Assembly (NCBI GenBank): GCA_019912385.1
Contig: JAIOIW010000141.1
Coordinates: 1 to 37,602, forward strand
Reading direction: 5' to 3'
Length of the DNA: 37,602 nucleotides
Source: Notoacmeibacter sp.
GTDB lineage: Bacteria; Pseudomonadota; Alphaproteobacteria; Rhizobiales; Rhizobiaceae
Shown here: piece after piece, positions 25,339 to 34,291 of the stretch
Numbering within the stretch: position 1 is the first letter of the stretch
Layout: the number at the start of each line of letters is the position of its first letter
Position numbers and translations under genes: made by a program
The notes under the pieces: generated by a model
Told to the model about the DNA's origin: nothing
The model's database searches: none
What the model saw: the letters and a program-made list of their open reading frames with translations, nothing else

Positions 25339-26718
25339 TCAGTCCTGAGGGCCGCCGGCCGCCGGCAGGGTGAAGCGGACCGACAGCCCCCGCAATTCGC
25401 CGCTCGAGAACTCCGGCTCGCGGCCATAAGCGGCCAGGATGTCGGTGACGATCGCGAGACCGAGACCGGCCGAACCGCCCCTCTCATCGTGGCGGCTGCC
25501 GCGCGCGACCAACAAAGCCATGTCACCCGGCTCCGCGCCTGGACCATCATCGCTCACCGTGACGGAAACATCGCCGCCATCGCGCGCGATTTCGACGGAT
25601 ACCGCCGTTGCGGCGAAGCGGGCGGCATTTTCCATCAGATTGCCGAGGATGTCATGGATGTCGTCGCGATCCGCCAGCGCCTCCGTCTGCTCCCCGCCGG
25701 TAACATTGAAGGCCTTTTCGCGGCCGGCCGGCGTGCGCGCCAGAGTACGGGCGACCGCCTCGGCGACCGGCCTTATGGCGACGCCCGGCATGCCGGCGCG
25801 CCGGTTGCGCACGCGCGAACGGGCCAGTTCGCGCTCCACCGTTCGGTGCATCTGCGCGGCTAGAGCTTCGACCGATGCCGCGATTTCGGTTTCGCCGCGC
25901 GCCCGGAGCGCCGCGATGTCGGATCCAAGCGCGGTCAGCGGGGTTTTCAGGCCATGCGCCAGGTCTGCGGCGCGATCGCGTGCGCGCTGCATGTCGGCCT
26001 TCTGCTGTTCGAGCAGGCTGTTGACCTCGTCGACCAGCGGTTCGATTTCAGAGGGGACATCGCCGTCGAGCTGCCGGCGGATGCCGGCGCGCACATCGCG
26101 GATGCCCCGGCCCACGGCGCCGAACGGCGCCAGGCCGGCGCCAACCTGGATCCAGGCCCCGGCGAGCAGGGCAATCCCGAGCAGACCCAGCGCCGGCAGT
26201 ATGTCGCGCGCGAAACCCGTGGTCAGATCCTGTGCTTCCGCACGAGAGATCGCCACGGAAACGCGCACGGTCCTGCTTGCGCCGGTATCGTCGGCGATGC
26301 GGAACCGGGTTTCGTGCAACAGCGATGCCATCCTGTCGGGCCCGGCTATGTCGTGAATGTGGGTCTCGCCGGGCGGCAGCACGTCATCCGGGAGGTCGAG
26401 CGCGGAATCCCATAGCGAGACCGACCGCAACAGCGTTCCCTTTTCCTCGTCGAGAACCTGCCAGTAGAGGCCGGAAAATACCCGGTTGAAGCGGGGGTCG
26501 GCCGGCTCGCTGGCTATCGCCAGCGCACCGTCTGGCGCGATCCTGAGATTGCCGCCGATCTGGGCGATGTGGGTGTCGATCTCCTGGCCAAGACGGCGTT
26601 CGAGATGGCGGTCGAAAAGCGCGACCAGACCGGCTCCCGCGATGCCGAGTGCGACCAGTGTGCCGATGAATGCGAAGGCAAGCAGGCGAAGGCGGATCGA
26701 TCGCGTGCGGATGGTCAT
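25339..26718 (-). CDS. Membrane sensor histidine kinase (PhoQ-like)
   Basis: The 459-residue kinase has helices near residues 10-33 and 168-188, a periplasmic sensor of about 135 residues between them, a HAMP region, the H-box DLAHGLKTPLTAL with the phosphorylated His, the N-box ILGNLMENAARFA, and DDGPG and GLGLAIVTDIL ATP motifs. It starts 5 bases after the response regulator ends, so the two form one operon and a cognate pair. Members of this PhoQ/FeuQ-like branch sense divalent metals or envelope stress; the signal here is unknown. Confidence 0.88.
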   Translation of the reverse strand: MTIRTRSIRLRLLAFAFIGTLVALGIAGAGLVALFDRHLERRLGQEIDTHIAQIGGNLRIAPDGALAIASEPADPRFNRVFSGLYWQVLDEEKGTLLRSVSLWDSALDLPDDVLPPGETHIHDIAGPDRMASLLHETRFRIADDTGASRTVRVSVAISRAEAQDLTTGFARDILPALGLLGIALLAGAWIQVGAGLAPFGAVGRGIRDVRAGIRRQLDGDVPSEIEPLVDEVNSLLEQQKADMQRARDRAADLAHGLKTPLTALGSDIAALRARGETEIAASVEALAAQMHRTVERELARSRVRNRRAGMPGVAIRPVAEAVARTLARTPAGREKAFNVTGGEQTEALADRDDIHDILGNLMENAARFAATAVSVEIARDGGDVSVTVSDDGPGAEPGDMALLVARGSRHDERGGSAGLGLAIVTDILAAYGREPEFSSGELRGLSVRFTLPAAGGPQD

Positions 26719-26723
26719 CGGGA

Positions 26724-27386
26724 TCAGGACTCGACCACGTAGCCAAAGCCGCGCCGTGTTTCGACGAAACCGGTTCCCAGCTTGCGCCGGACGCGCCCGA
26801 CCAGCACCTCGACCGCGTTGGATTCCCGCTCATAGTGCTCCGCCTGAAGGTGCTCGGCCAGTTCCTGCTGTCCGATGACGCGGTCCATGTGGTGCATGAG
26901 ATAGGAGACCAACCGGTATTCCTGCGGCGAAAGCGGCACCGGCACGCCCTGCTTCGTCACCCGCATCTGCCGCGTGTCGAGGACGACTTCGCCCCTTGAA
27001 ATGACCGGGCTTGCGACACCGCCGCTGCGGCGCAGGATCGCGCGCAGGCGTGCCAGCAACTCATCCATCTGGTACGGCTTCGGCAGGTAATCGTCGGCGC
27101 CCGCGTCGATGCCTTCGACCCGCTCGGTCCAGGAGCCGCGGGCCGTGAGTACCAGGATCGGCATGGTACGGCCGTTCGCCCGCCAGCGCTTCAAGACCGA
27201 CAGACCGTCCATGCCCGGCAGGCCGAGATCGAGAATGACGGCGGCGTAGTCCTCCGTATCGCCGAGAAACCAGGCCTCCTCGCCATCGGATTCGGTTTCC
27301 ACCAGGTAACCCGCCGCAACCAGGGCGGTGCGTACATCGGCAAGAATGCGCGGATCGTCCTCGACCACCAGGATCCGCATGTTCAA
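26724..27386 (-). CDS. OmpR/PhoP-family response regulator
   Basis: The receiver domain (residues 3-115) has the acidic pocket EDD, phosphoacceptor Asp in VILDLGLPGMDG, Thr in LTARG and Lys in LPKPYQ. The DNA-binding wing (about 125-218) ends VEVLVGRVRRKLG, RRGFGYVVES. The TTG at 27386, with GGAG 5 bases upstream, overlaps the stop of the PepSY gene; an ATG at 27380 is equally possible. Translation is thus coupled to the PepSY gene. The kinase gene follows after 5 bases. Confidence 0.93.
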   Translation of the reverse strand: MNMRILVVEDDPRILADVRTALVAAGYLVETESDGEEAWFLGDTEDYAAVILDLGLPGMDGLSVLKRWRANGRTMPILVLTARGSWTERVEGIDAGADDYLPKPYQMDELLARLRAILRRSGGVASPVISRGEVVLDTRQMRVTKQGVPVPLSPQEYRLVSYLMHHMDRVIGQQELAEHLQAEHYERESNAVEVLVGRVRRKLGTGFVETRRGFGYVVES

Positions 27387-27718
27387 TCGATCTCCGCCGT
27401 CAGGATCCGGCCGGACCGCGCATCGACCTTGACCTCGCGCACGTTGCCGTCGCCCTGGAGGATGTAGAATTCATAAATAGCCAGGCCGTCCTTTTTTTCG
27501 AATTCGGTTTCGAGGATCCGGCCCGGGAACTGTTCCAGAACCTGCTCCCTGATATCGGCCAGCGGTTTGAGGGCGCCTTTCTGACGCAGGCGGTAGACCT
27601 CATCCGCCCGATGGTGCCTCTCATCGCGATCGCGATCCTTGCCGTCGGCAAGCGCAAGGGCCGGCGCGCAGGCAACCGCAAGGCAGATACCGATCATCAG
27701 AAAAATACGCCTCTTCAT
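27383..27718 (-). CDS. Exported PepSY-domain protein
   Basis: The 111-residue product starts MKRRIFLMIGICLAVACAPA, a signal peptide, followed by a His/Asp-rich stretch (DGKDRDRDERHHRADE) and a PepSY domain (residues about 60-111; FEKKDGLAIYEFYILQG, VDARSGRILTAE). PepSY proteins often inhibit a protease or modulate a kinase at the membrane. The gene is first in an operon with the regulator and kinase, an arrangement in which the exported protein may tune the sensor (inference). A small periplasmic modulator in the same position has been described for some rhizobial two-component systems, but I cannot claim identity. Confidence 0.8.
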   Translation of the reverse strand: MKRRIFLMIGICLAVACAPALALADGKDRDRDERHHRADEVYRLRQKGALKPLADIREQVLEQFPGRILETEFEKKDGLAIYEFYILQGDGNVREVKVDARSGRILTAEID

Positions 27719-27773
27719 GGCTCCCTTTTCATCTCCGGCAGATGACAAATCGCTGAATACCCGCATCAGCCAT

Positions 27774-27803
27774 CCGTCACCACGCCGCTGCCATAACCGT
27801 CAC
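27774..27803. promoter_or_regulatory. Direct repeat CCGTCAC in divergent promoter region
   Basis: Two copies of CCGTCAC (27774-27780 and 27797-27803) start 23 bases apart, two helical turns, between the divergent PepSY genes. OmpR-family regulators commonly bind spaced direct repeats, so autoregulation by the adjacent regulator is possible. Length is short, so chance is not ruled out. Confidence 0.35.
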
Positions 27804-27849
27804 ACCGAAACAACGGTACATGATCACAAACGATCCGAAAGGAAAATCC

Positions 27850-28149
27850 ATGCGTACCCTTCTCATCTCCTCCCTCATCGCCTCCGCCGCGTTTGCCGCT
27901 CCCGCGCTTGCCGCCAGCGACGATACCATCACCGGCTCGCTCAAGTCCTGCGGCAATGCGCCGATGACCGAATGGAAGAGCGAGACCGATATCCGCCAGT
28001 CGGCCGAAGGCCTGGGTTACCAGGTTCGCAAGGTCAAGGTCGAAGACGGCTGCTACGAGGTCTATGCGATCAAGGCCGACGGTTCGCGCGTCGAGGCCTT
28101 TCTGAACCCCGTCTCCGGCGAGCTCGTCCGCGAGAAGGTCAGCCGCTGA
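27850..28149 (+). CDS. Second exported PepSY-domain protein
   Basis: A 99-residue product starting MRTLLISSLIASAAFAAPAL with a cleavage site after ALA. The rest (SCGNAPMTEWKSETDIRQSA, then GYQVRKVKVEDGCYEVYAIK and VEAFLNPVSGELVREKV) is a PepSY domain with two Cys. AAAGGAAAATCC precedes the ATG. It is transcribed away from the other PepSY gene and precedes a cytochrome b561 gene, a combination that often accompanies such PepSY-kinase loci. Confidence 0.82.
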   Translation: MRTLLISSLIASAAFAAPALAASDDTITGSLKSCGNAPMTEWKSETDIRQSAEGLGYQVRKVKVEDGCYEVYAIKADGSRVEAFLNPVSGELVREKVSR

Positions 28150-28227
28150 ACCGCGCCTCAATGACCCCGTCCGCCTCCAGGGGCGGGGTCACGCGCACCG
28201 AAAACATCAATGCGAAGGATAGCTGAA

Positions 28228-28797
28228 ATGAGCACCACGGATCTCGCCATTGCGACGAACGCCAAAGTGGAAAACCGCATGCGGAGCATCCGGGTCTGGG
28301 ATCCGTTCGTCCGCCTGTTCCACTGGTCGCTGGTCGGCCTGTTCGTGTTCGCCTTTGCGACCGGCGACGAATGGGATGCAGCCCACGAACTCGCCGGGTA
28401 TGTCATCGCCGGCCTGGTTGGCGCCCGCGTCATCTGGGGCCTTGTCGGTTCGCGGCACGCGCGGTTTTCCGACTTCGTCCACCGCCCCTCCACGATCCTG
28501 GCCTATCTGCGTGACAGCGTATTCCTGAAGGCGAAGCGCTATGTCGGCCACAATCCCGCCGGCGGCGCCATGGTCATCGCCCTGCTGGCCATGATCGCCA
28601 TCATAGCCGGTTCGGGCTACGCCATGACGACCGACATGTTCTGGGGCGCTGACTGGGTGGAGGAAGTGCATGAAGCGGCGGTCTATTCGACGCTCGTCCT
28701 GATCGCGCTGCATGTCGGCGGTGTTGTTCTCGCGTCGCTGGAACACGGGGAAAACCTGGTCAGGGCGATGTTCACCGGCCGCAAGCGCGCGGACTGA
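28228..28797 (+). CDS. Cytochrome b561-type membrane protein
   Basis: The 189-residue protein begins at the ATG with AGGA about 9 bases upstream. It has four hydrophobic segments and the b561 motif IRVWDPFVRLFHWSLVGLFV, GEWD-like DEWDAAHELAGYVIAG, and a late VEEVHEAAVYSTLVLIALHV with His residues that bind haem b. It would pass electrons across the membrane, perhaps to the PepSY partner or an external oxidant. It sits 78 bases behind the PepSY gene and is probably in the same transcript. Confidence 0.85.
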   Translation: MSTTDLAIATNAKVENRMRSIRVWDPFVRLFHWSLVGLFVFAFATGDEWDAAHELAGYVIAGLVGARVIWGLVGSRHARFSDFVHRPSTILAYLRDSVFLKAKRYVGHNPAGGAMVIALLAMIAIIAGSGYAMTTDMFWGADWVEEVHEAAVYSTLVLIALHVGGVVLASLEHGENLVRAMFTGRKRAD

Positions 28798-28825
28798 CGC
28801 CTCCTATGCGCCCAACGTGGCCGGT

Positions 28826-29947
28826 TCAGACCTTGCGCACGATCACACTTCCCGCCGAATAGCCGGCGCCGAAGGAACAGATCACGCCAAGGTCGCCGGC
28901 CACAAGGTCGTCCTTGTACTGGGCGAAGGCGATGATCGATCCGGCAGACGAGGTGTTTGCGTATTCCTGCAATATGTTCGGCTGCTCTCCCGGCGACGGT
29001 GCGCGCCCGAGCACCCGCTGCCCGATCAGGTCGTTCATGCCCTTGTTGGCCTGATGCAGCCACAGCCTTGAAATCCGCTCGACGACGATATCCTCGTCGG
29101 CGAGGTGCTGAAGCATCATTTCCGACACCCAGGGCACGACCTGCCTGAACACCTTGCGCCCCTCCTGCATGAACAGCATGTCGCGGCGGTCTTCCATGTG
29201 GCCGTCGCGGGTGCGGCGCAGGAACCCGTTGTTGTTGCGGATGGCGTTGGAGAACTGCGTGCGGCAGCGCGTGGATATCACCTCGAAACTGCCCGGCCGA
29301 GCCGCTTCGCCTCGTTCGATGACGACCGCCGTGCAGACATCGCCGAAAATGAAATGACAATCGCGGTCGCGCCATTCCAGGTGGCCCGACGTGATCTCGG
29401 GATTGACCATCAGGATCGCGCGCGCCGAGCCGCAGCGCACCATGTCGGCGGCGGTCTGGATGCCGAAAGTCGCCGACGAACAGGCGACGTTCAGATCGAA
29501 GGCAAAGCCTTCGATGCCAAGCGCCTGCTGGATCTCGATCGCCATGGCCGGGTAGGCGCGTTCCATATTGGAAGCAGCACAGATGACCGCGTCGATGTCG
29601 GCCGCCGTCCGTCCGGCCTCGGCCAGGGCCTTTGTGGCCGCATCGACCGCCATCTCGGCCATCAGCGACAATTCGTCGTCGCGGCGTTCCGGCAGGTGCG
29701 GATAGAGCCGGTCGGGATCGAGCACGCCCGTCTTGTCGATCACATGCCGGCGTTCGATACCCGACGCCTTGACGATGAATTCCTCACTGGAGGGCGTTTT
29801 TGCCTCGACAGCGCCGGATTCGATCTCGGCGGCGTGCCGCTCGTTCCAGCGCCGCGCATATTCATTGTAGGAATCGACCAGTTCGGCGTTCGATATCACC
29901 GCTTCCGGCGTGAACACGCCCGTCCCCGATATCACAACGCTGTCCAT
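28826..29947 (-). CDS. KASIII-like beta-ketoacyl-ACP synthase
   Basis: A 373-residue FabH-fold condensing enzyme. Catalytic triad: Cys in NVACSSATFG, His in LWLHQANKGMN, Asn in EYANTSSAGS. The longer chain than classical FabH (about 320) with an inserted segment (residues about 25-60, RRWNERHAAEIESGAVEAKT) matches the PA3286-type KASIII branch known to take medium-chain acyl-CoA. It begins with MDSVVISGTGVFTPEAVISN; an upstream start at 29962 is less likely. Last in a minus-strand run with the permease, SDR and ALDH genes. Confidence 0.88.
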   Translation of the reverse strand: MDSVVISGTGVFTPEAVISNAELVDSYNEYARRWNERHAAEIESGAVEAKTPSSEEFIVKASGIERRHVIDKTGVLDPDRLYPHLPERRDDELSLMAEMAVDAATKALAEAGRTAADIDAVICAASNMERAYPAMAIEIQQALGIEGFAFDLNVACSSATFGIQTAADMVRCGSARAILMVNPEITSGHLEWRDRDCHFIFGDVCTAVVIERGEAARPGSFEVISTRCRTQFSNAIRNNNGFLRRTRDGHMEDRRDMLFMQEGRKVFRQVVPWVSEMMLQHLADEDIVVERISRLWLHQANKGMNDLIGQRVLGRAPSPGEQPNILQEYANTSSAGSIIAFAQYKDDLVAGDLGVICSFGAGYSAGSVIVRKV

Positions 29948-30040
29948 CGAACTCCCCCGCACTTGCCAAACCGGAACCCGCCCACCCGGGCGGCAGACCT
30001 TACGTCCAAGCGTGTCGCGGGTTCAAGCCGCGCAATGCGC

Positions 30041-31813
30041 TCAAATTGGCCAGATCAGCAGGATCATGGGTATGGAGACGGCCAGCACCAGGATTTCGAG
30101 CGGCAGGCCCATGCGCCAGTAGTCGCCGAAGGCATAGCCGCCCGGCCCCATGATGATGGTGTTGTTCTTGTGGCCGATCGGCGTGAGAAACGCGCAGGAG
30201 GCGGCTACGGCCACCCCCATCAGGAACGGATCGGGCGATACACCCAGCCCCTGGGCGATCGACAGGCCCACGGGCGCGGCAATGAGCGCGGTGGCGACGT
30301 TGTTGAGAAAATCCGACAGCGTCATGGTGACGATCATGAGAAGGGCGAGAATGCCCCAGACGGGCAGTTCTCCGGTCAACGACAGGATGGATTCGGCGAT
30401 CAGCCCGGTGCCGCCGGAATCCTCGAGCGCCAGTCCCAGCGGGATGAGCGATGCAAGCAGCACGATGACCGGCCATTCCACCGATTCATAGATTTCGCGC
30501 GGCCCGACAACGTTGAACAGGGCATAGGCGGCAACCGTGACCGCCAGCGCCACGGCGAGCGGAACCAGGCCCATCACGGACGCGGCGACCGCGATAGCGA
30601 ATACGCCGATGGTGAAGACGGCCTTCCCGCGCTGTAAAACTGCGTGGCTCTTCTCGGCCAGCGGCAGGACACCGAGCCATTCGGCGGCATCGGATACCCG
30701 GCTTTCCGGTCCAAGAAGCAACACGACGTCGCCGGGCCTGATCGCCAGCTTGCGGACGCGCTCGCGAAACCGCCGGCCCTGGCGCGAGACACCGAGCAGA
30801 GTGACGCCGCGCCTGTAAAGCAACCGCAGACCGTTTGCCGTGCGCCCGACCATGCGCGCGCCCTCCGGCACGATGGCTTCGACCAGCACCAGCGACTTGC
30901 CCCGAATGCCGCCGTGCTCCTCTGCTCCGGGAGTGCCGAGATCCGCCGCGCCGATAAAGGCTTCGATCGATTTCGGATCGCCCTCGATCACGAGATGGTC
31001 GCTCTTGCGGATTTCCTCGCCTGCCGCGAAGCCGGGCAAACGCTTGCCGCGGCGCACCAGGCCAAGGATGGCGACGTCATGTTCGTCGGCAAGCGGATAG
31101 AGGGCGTTGACCGGTTTGCCGATGGCCTTCGACTTCTCCCTGACACCGGCTTCCACGAGGAACAACTCGGCCTCACCGCCGGCTCCGATCACCGCCGCCC
31201 GGCCCTTCTCGGGAATCAGACGCCAGCCGAAGAGCGTGACATAGGCAATGCCGACCGCAGCGACTGAAATGCCGACGGGAGAGAAATCGAACATGGAATA
31301 GGGCTCGCCAAGCGCCCGGTCACGGAACTGGGCGACGACGATATTCGGCGGCGTGCCGATCAACGTGACCATGCCGCCGAGGATCGTCGCAAACGAGAGC
31401 GGCATCAGCGATCGCGAGACGGGGCGCTTGTCCTTTTGCGCTGCCTCGATGTCGAGATTCATCAGCATGACAAGCGCGGCGACATTGTTGATGATCGCCG
31501 AAAGCGCTGCACCGACAACCGCCATCGTGCCGATATGGGCGGACAGGCTGCGGCCGGAAGAGAGGACGAAACGCGCGATCAGTTCCACCGCACCGGAATT
31601 CATCATCGCACGTGAAACGATCAGCACCAGTGCGATGATGACGACGGCCTCATGGCCGAAGCCGACAAACGCGTCGTGCGCGGGGACCACGCCGGCGATG
31701 ACCGCGATGGTCAGCGCGGCAAAGGCGACCAGATCGTAGCGGATGCGTCCCCAGATCAGGAAAGCGAAGACCACCACAAGGAGGGAAAACAGGAATATCT
31801 GTTCGTAGGTCAT
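30041..31813 (-). CDS. SLC13/DASS-type permease with two TrkA-C domains
   Basis: The 590-residue transporter has about eleven membrane segments around a central cytoplasmic part (residues about 210-400) with two TrkA-C-like RCK domains, e.g. KSDHLVIEGDPKSIEAF and IRPGDVVLLLGPESRVSDA. The transport halves show the SLC13/arsenite-permease-type signatures SAIINNVAALVMLMNL, LIGTPPNIVV and SDFLNNVATALIAAP, TPIGHKNNTIIMGPGGY. Such proteins carry dicarboxylates, sulphate or other anions; the substrate is unknown. The ATG at 31813 lies 48 bases after the SDR gene. Confidence 0.85.
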   Translation of the reverse strand: MTYEQIFLFSLLVVVFAFLIWGRIRYDLVAFAALTIAVIAGVVPAHDAFVGFGHEAVVIIALVLIVSRAMMNSGAVELIARFVLSSGRSLSAHIGTMAVVGAALSAIINNVAALVMLMNLDIEAAQKDKRPVSRSLMPLSFATILGGMVTLIGTPPNIVVAQFRDRALGEPYSMFDFSPVGISVAAVGIAYVTLFGWRLIPEKGRAAVIGAGGEAELFLVEAGVREKSKAIGKPVNALYPLADEHDVAILGLVRRGKRLPGFAAGEEIRKSDHLVIEGDPKSIEAFIGAADLGTPGAEEHGGIRGKSLVLVEAIVPEGARMVGRTANGLRLLYRRGVTLLGVSRQGRRFRERVRKLAIRPGDVVLLLGPESRVSDAAEWLGVLPLAEKSHAVLQRGKAVFTIGVFAIAVAASVMGLVPLAVALAVTVAAYALFNVVGPREIYESVEWPVIVLLASLIPLGLALEDSGGTGLIAESILSLTGELPVWGILALLMIVTMTLSDFLNNVATALIAAPVGLSIAQGLGVSPDPFLMGVAVAASCAFLTPIGHKNNTIIMGPGGYAFGDYWRMGLPLEILVLAVSIPMILLIWPI

Positions 31814-31861
31814 CAGGCGATCCGGTGCTGTTCAGGAACTCGCTCGCGGAAAAAAGGCCGG

Positions 31862-32611
31862 TCAGATGCAACGCCCGCCATCGACCTCCAGTGCCACGCC
31901 GGTGATGAACTCGGCCTCGTTAGAGGCGAGCCACAAGGCGGCATTGGCGATATCGAGTGGCGTGGAAAACCGGCCGAGCGGAATGACCGACTTGAACCTG
32001 GCGCGGATTTCAGGCGTGTCCTCGCCCATGAAACTCGCCAGCATGCCGGTTTCCCCGGCAACAGGACAGAGCGCATTGACACGGATGTTTTTCGGCGCCA
32101 GTTCCACGGCCATCGATTTTGTCGCAGTGATCGCCCAGCCCTTGGAGGCGTTGTACCAGGTCAGGCCCGGCCGCGGACGCAGGCCGGCGGTGGAGGCGGT
32201 GGTGATGATCGAGCCGCCACCCTGTTTTTCCATGATCGGCACCACGGCCTGGGTCGCGTGGTAGATCGCCTTCATGTTGACCGCAAAGATCAGGTCGAAC
32301 GTGTTTTCGTCGACACCCAGCAGATCGCCGTTGCGATGCGTAAAGCCGGCATTGTTGACCATGACATCGATACGCCCGAAGCGCTGCATCGCCGCGTCGA
32401 CCATGGCATCGATGTCGCTGCGCAGCGCGACGTCGGTCTTCACGGCGATGGCGTCGGCGCCGATTTCTCCGGCAACCTTCTCGGCGCCCTCCACGTTCAG
32501 GTCGGCGACGACGATCTTCGCGCCCTCCTCGGCGAAACGCCGCGCCATGCCCTCGCCGAAACCGGATGCCGCGCCGGTGATGATGGCGACCTTGCCCTCA
32601 AGCCTTGCCAT
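31862..32611 (-). CDS. Short-chain dehydrogenase/reductase
   Basis: The 249-residue SDR has the NAD(P) motif VAIITGAASGFGEGMARRF, VNNAG, the catalytic Ser (TASTAG), Tyr and Lys (WYNASKG), and the C-terminal EVDGGRCI. Asp at the end of beta-2 (VVADLN) points to NAD. It is classical SDR of glucose/3-oxoacyl reductase type; substrate unknown. Between the ALDH gene (27 bases) and the permease (48 bases) on the minus strand, so probably one operon. Confidence 0.9.
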   Translation of the reverse strand: MARLEGKVAIITGAASGFGEGMARRFAEEGAKIVVADLNVEGAEKVAGEIGADAIAVKTDVALRSDIDAMVDAAMQRFGRIDVMVNNAGFTHRNGDLLGVDENTFDLIFAVNMKAIYHATQAVVPIMEKQGGGSIITTASTAGLRPRPGLTWYNASKGWAITATKSMAVELAPKNIRVNALCPVAGETGMLASFMGEDTPEIRARFKSVIPLGRFSTPLDIANAALWLASNEAEFITGVALEVDGGRCI

Positions 32612-32638
32612 GCAGATACTCCCCTGGATTCAGTTCGT

Positions 32639-34114
32639 TCAACCGTGATTGAACACGATCGTCTTGGTGGCCGACATGTCGAAGAGCGCCTCGAAGCCCT
32701 TCTCGCGCCCATGTCCGGATTTCTTGAAGCCGCCGAAGGGCAGTTCGATGCCGCCACCGGCACCATAGCCGTTGACGAAGACCTGGCCCGCGCGCACCCG
32801 CTTGGCAACCCTGTGCTGGCGGGCGCCGTCCCTGGTCCACACGCCGGCGACAAGTCCGTACTCGGTGGAGTTGGCCAGGCGGATCGCTTCCTCCTCGCCA
32901 TCGAAGGCGAACAGCGACAGGACGGGGCCGAACACCTCCTCCTGGGCGATCGCGGCTTGCGGATCGACCGAGCCAAAGAGAACCGGCGGCGCGTAGTAGC
33001 CGCCGGCCGGCGCATCGGCATGGACAGAGCCCCGCGCGAGCACCGGAATGCCGGCTTCCTCGGCCGCGGCGACATAACCGGTCACCCGCTCCATCTGCTT
33101 CCTGTTGATCATGGGACCAAGATCGAGATCGGCGTCGTGCGGACCCGCGACGAGTTTGGAGAACCGCTCCTCGAGCGCCGTCGCCACCGCCTCGTAGACC
33201 GGCTTTTCGATCAGCACGCGGCTGCCCGCCGAACAGGTCTGTCCGCCGTTCTGGATGATCGCATTGACCAGCACCGGCAGTGCGGCGTCGAGATCGGCAT
33301 CGGCAAACACGATCTGCGGCGACTTGCCGCCGAGTTCCATCGTAACGCCGCGGTTGTTGACGGCGGCGGCCTGCTGAATGCGCGTACCGGTGAGCGGCGA
33401 GCCGGTGAAGGTGACGTAATCGACGAGGGGATGCGCCGACAGGGCGGCGCCCGCCTCCGCCCCGTATCCGGTGATGACGTTGAACACGCCGGCGGGGAAG
33501 CCCGCCTCCAGCGCCAGTTCGGCTATGCGGATGGTGCTGAGCGAGGCATCCTCGGCCGGCTTGACCACCAGCGTGTTGCCCATTGCGAGTGCCGCGCCGG
33601 CAACGCGGGCGAGAATCTGCAGCGGGTAGTTCCAGGGGATGATGCCGGCGACGACGCCATGCGGCTCGCGCAGGGTGAGTGCGGTATAGCCGTTCAGGAA
33701 GGGGATCGTGTCGCCATGCATCTTGTCGGCCGCGCCGCCGTAGAATTCATAATAGCGCATGGTTGCCGCCACGTCGGCCTTGCCCTGGCGGACCGGCTTG
33801 CCGGTGTCGCGCGATTCGAGCGCGGCCAGTTCGTCGCCATGTTCGCCGATGAGGTTGAACAGGCGGGTGAGCAGGCGCCCGCGCTCGAAAGCCGGCATCC
33901 TCGACCACGGCCCTTCACTGAAGGCCGTGTGTGCCGCCTTGACCGCCGTGTCGACATCCGCGCTGCCCGAAGCCGGGATCGACGCGAAGACCTTGCCATC
34001 GGAAGGACACGCGACATCTATACGTTCGCCCGACAGCGAATCGACCTTCCGGCCATCGACGATCTGCATGAAGGCGAGGCCTTCGGCGACAGTGGTGGAG
34101 AGGTGGCTACCCAT
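32639..34114 (-). CDS. NAD-dependent aldehyde dehydrogenase
   Basis: The 491-residue enzyme (start at the ATG giving MGSHLSTTVAEGLAFMQIVD; a longer frame to 34198 adds a non-family leader) oxidises an aldehyde to an acid. It has GIIPWNYPLQILARVAGAAL, VTFTGSP, the Glu in MELGGKSPQIVFADADLD and the nucleophilic Cys in NGGQTCSAGSRVLIEK, then EEVFGPVLS and GGFKKSGHGREKG. Closest to betaine-aldehyde/gamma-aminobutyraldehyde types by eye. First gene of the run on this strand, divergent from zwf. Confidence 0.92.
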   Translation of the reverse strand: MGSHLSTTVAEGLAFMQIVDGRKVDSLSGERIDVACPSDGKVFASIPASGSADVDTAVKAAHTAFSEGPWSRMPAFERGRLLTRLFNLIGEHGDELAALESRDTGKPVRQGKADVAATMRYYEFYGGAADKMHGDTIPFLNGYTALTLREPHGVVAGIIPWNYPLQILARVAGAALAMGNTLVVKPAEDASLSTIRIAELALEAGFPAGVFNVITGYGAEAGAALSAHPLVDYVTFTGSPLTGTRIQQAAAVNNRGVTMELGGKSPQIVFADADLDAALPVLVNAIIQNGGQTCSAGSRVLIEKPVYEAVATALEERFSKLVAGPHDADLDLGPMINRKQMERVTGYVAAAEEAGIPVLARGSVHADAPAGGYYAPPVLFGSVDPQAAIAQEEVFGPVLSLFAFDGEEEAIRLANSTEYGLVAGVWTRDGARQHRVAKRVRAGQVFVNGYGAGGGIELPFGGFKKSGHGREKGFEALFDMSATKTIVFNHG

Positions 34115-34239
34115 GATCTGACCCGTCGTTATGCTTTCCGGCCCTGCGCCGGTTCCGTGACCAGCAGGTGCGCCAGCACGCGAGGCGCTGTCAAGCATCG
34201 ATAAAAATTCCGAACCGCCTTGCCCATGGGGGTGGCCAA

Positions 34240-34259
34240 TTTAAATCGATTAGATTAAA
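34240..34259 (+). promoter_or_regulatory. AT-rich imperfect palindrome before zwf
   Basis: The stretch TTTAAATCGATTAGATTAAA is nearly symmetrical: TTTAAATC at the left corresponds to GATTAAA at the right, off by one base. It lies in the gap between the divergent ALDH and zwf genes, about 33 bases before the zwf ATG, so it could be the operator of a sugar-acid regulator. No certain -35/-10 pair is seen. Confidence 0.3.
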
Positions 34260-34291
34260 GCTTCGCACCGAATGAACGATATGGCGGAACC

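Noticed and set aside
31652-34204. An 850-codon plus-strand frame
   Set aside because: Antisense of the ALDH, SDR and permease genes; no motif of its own.
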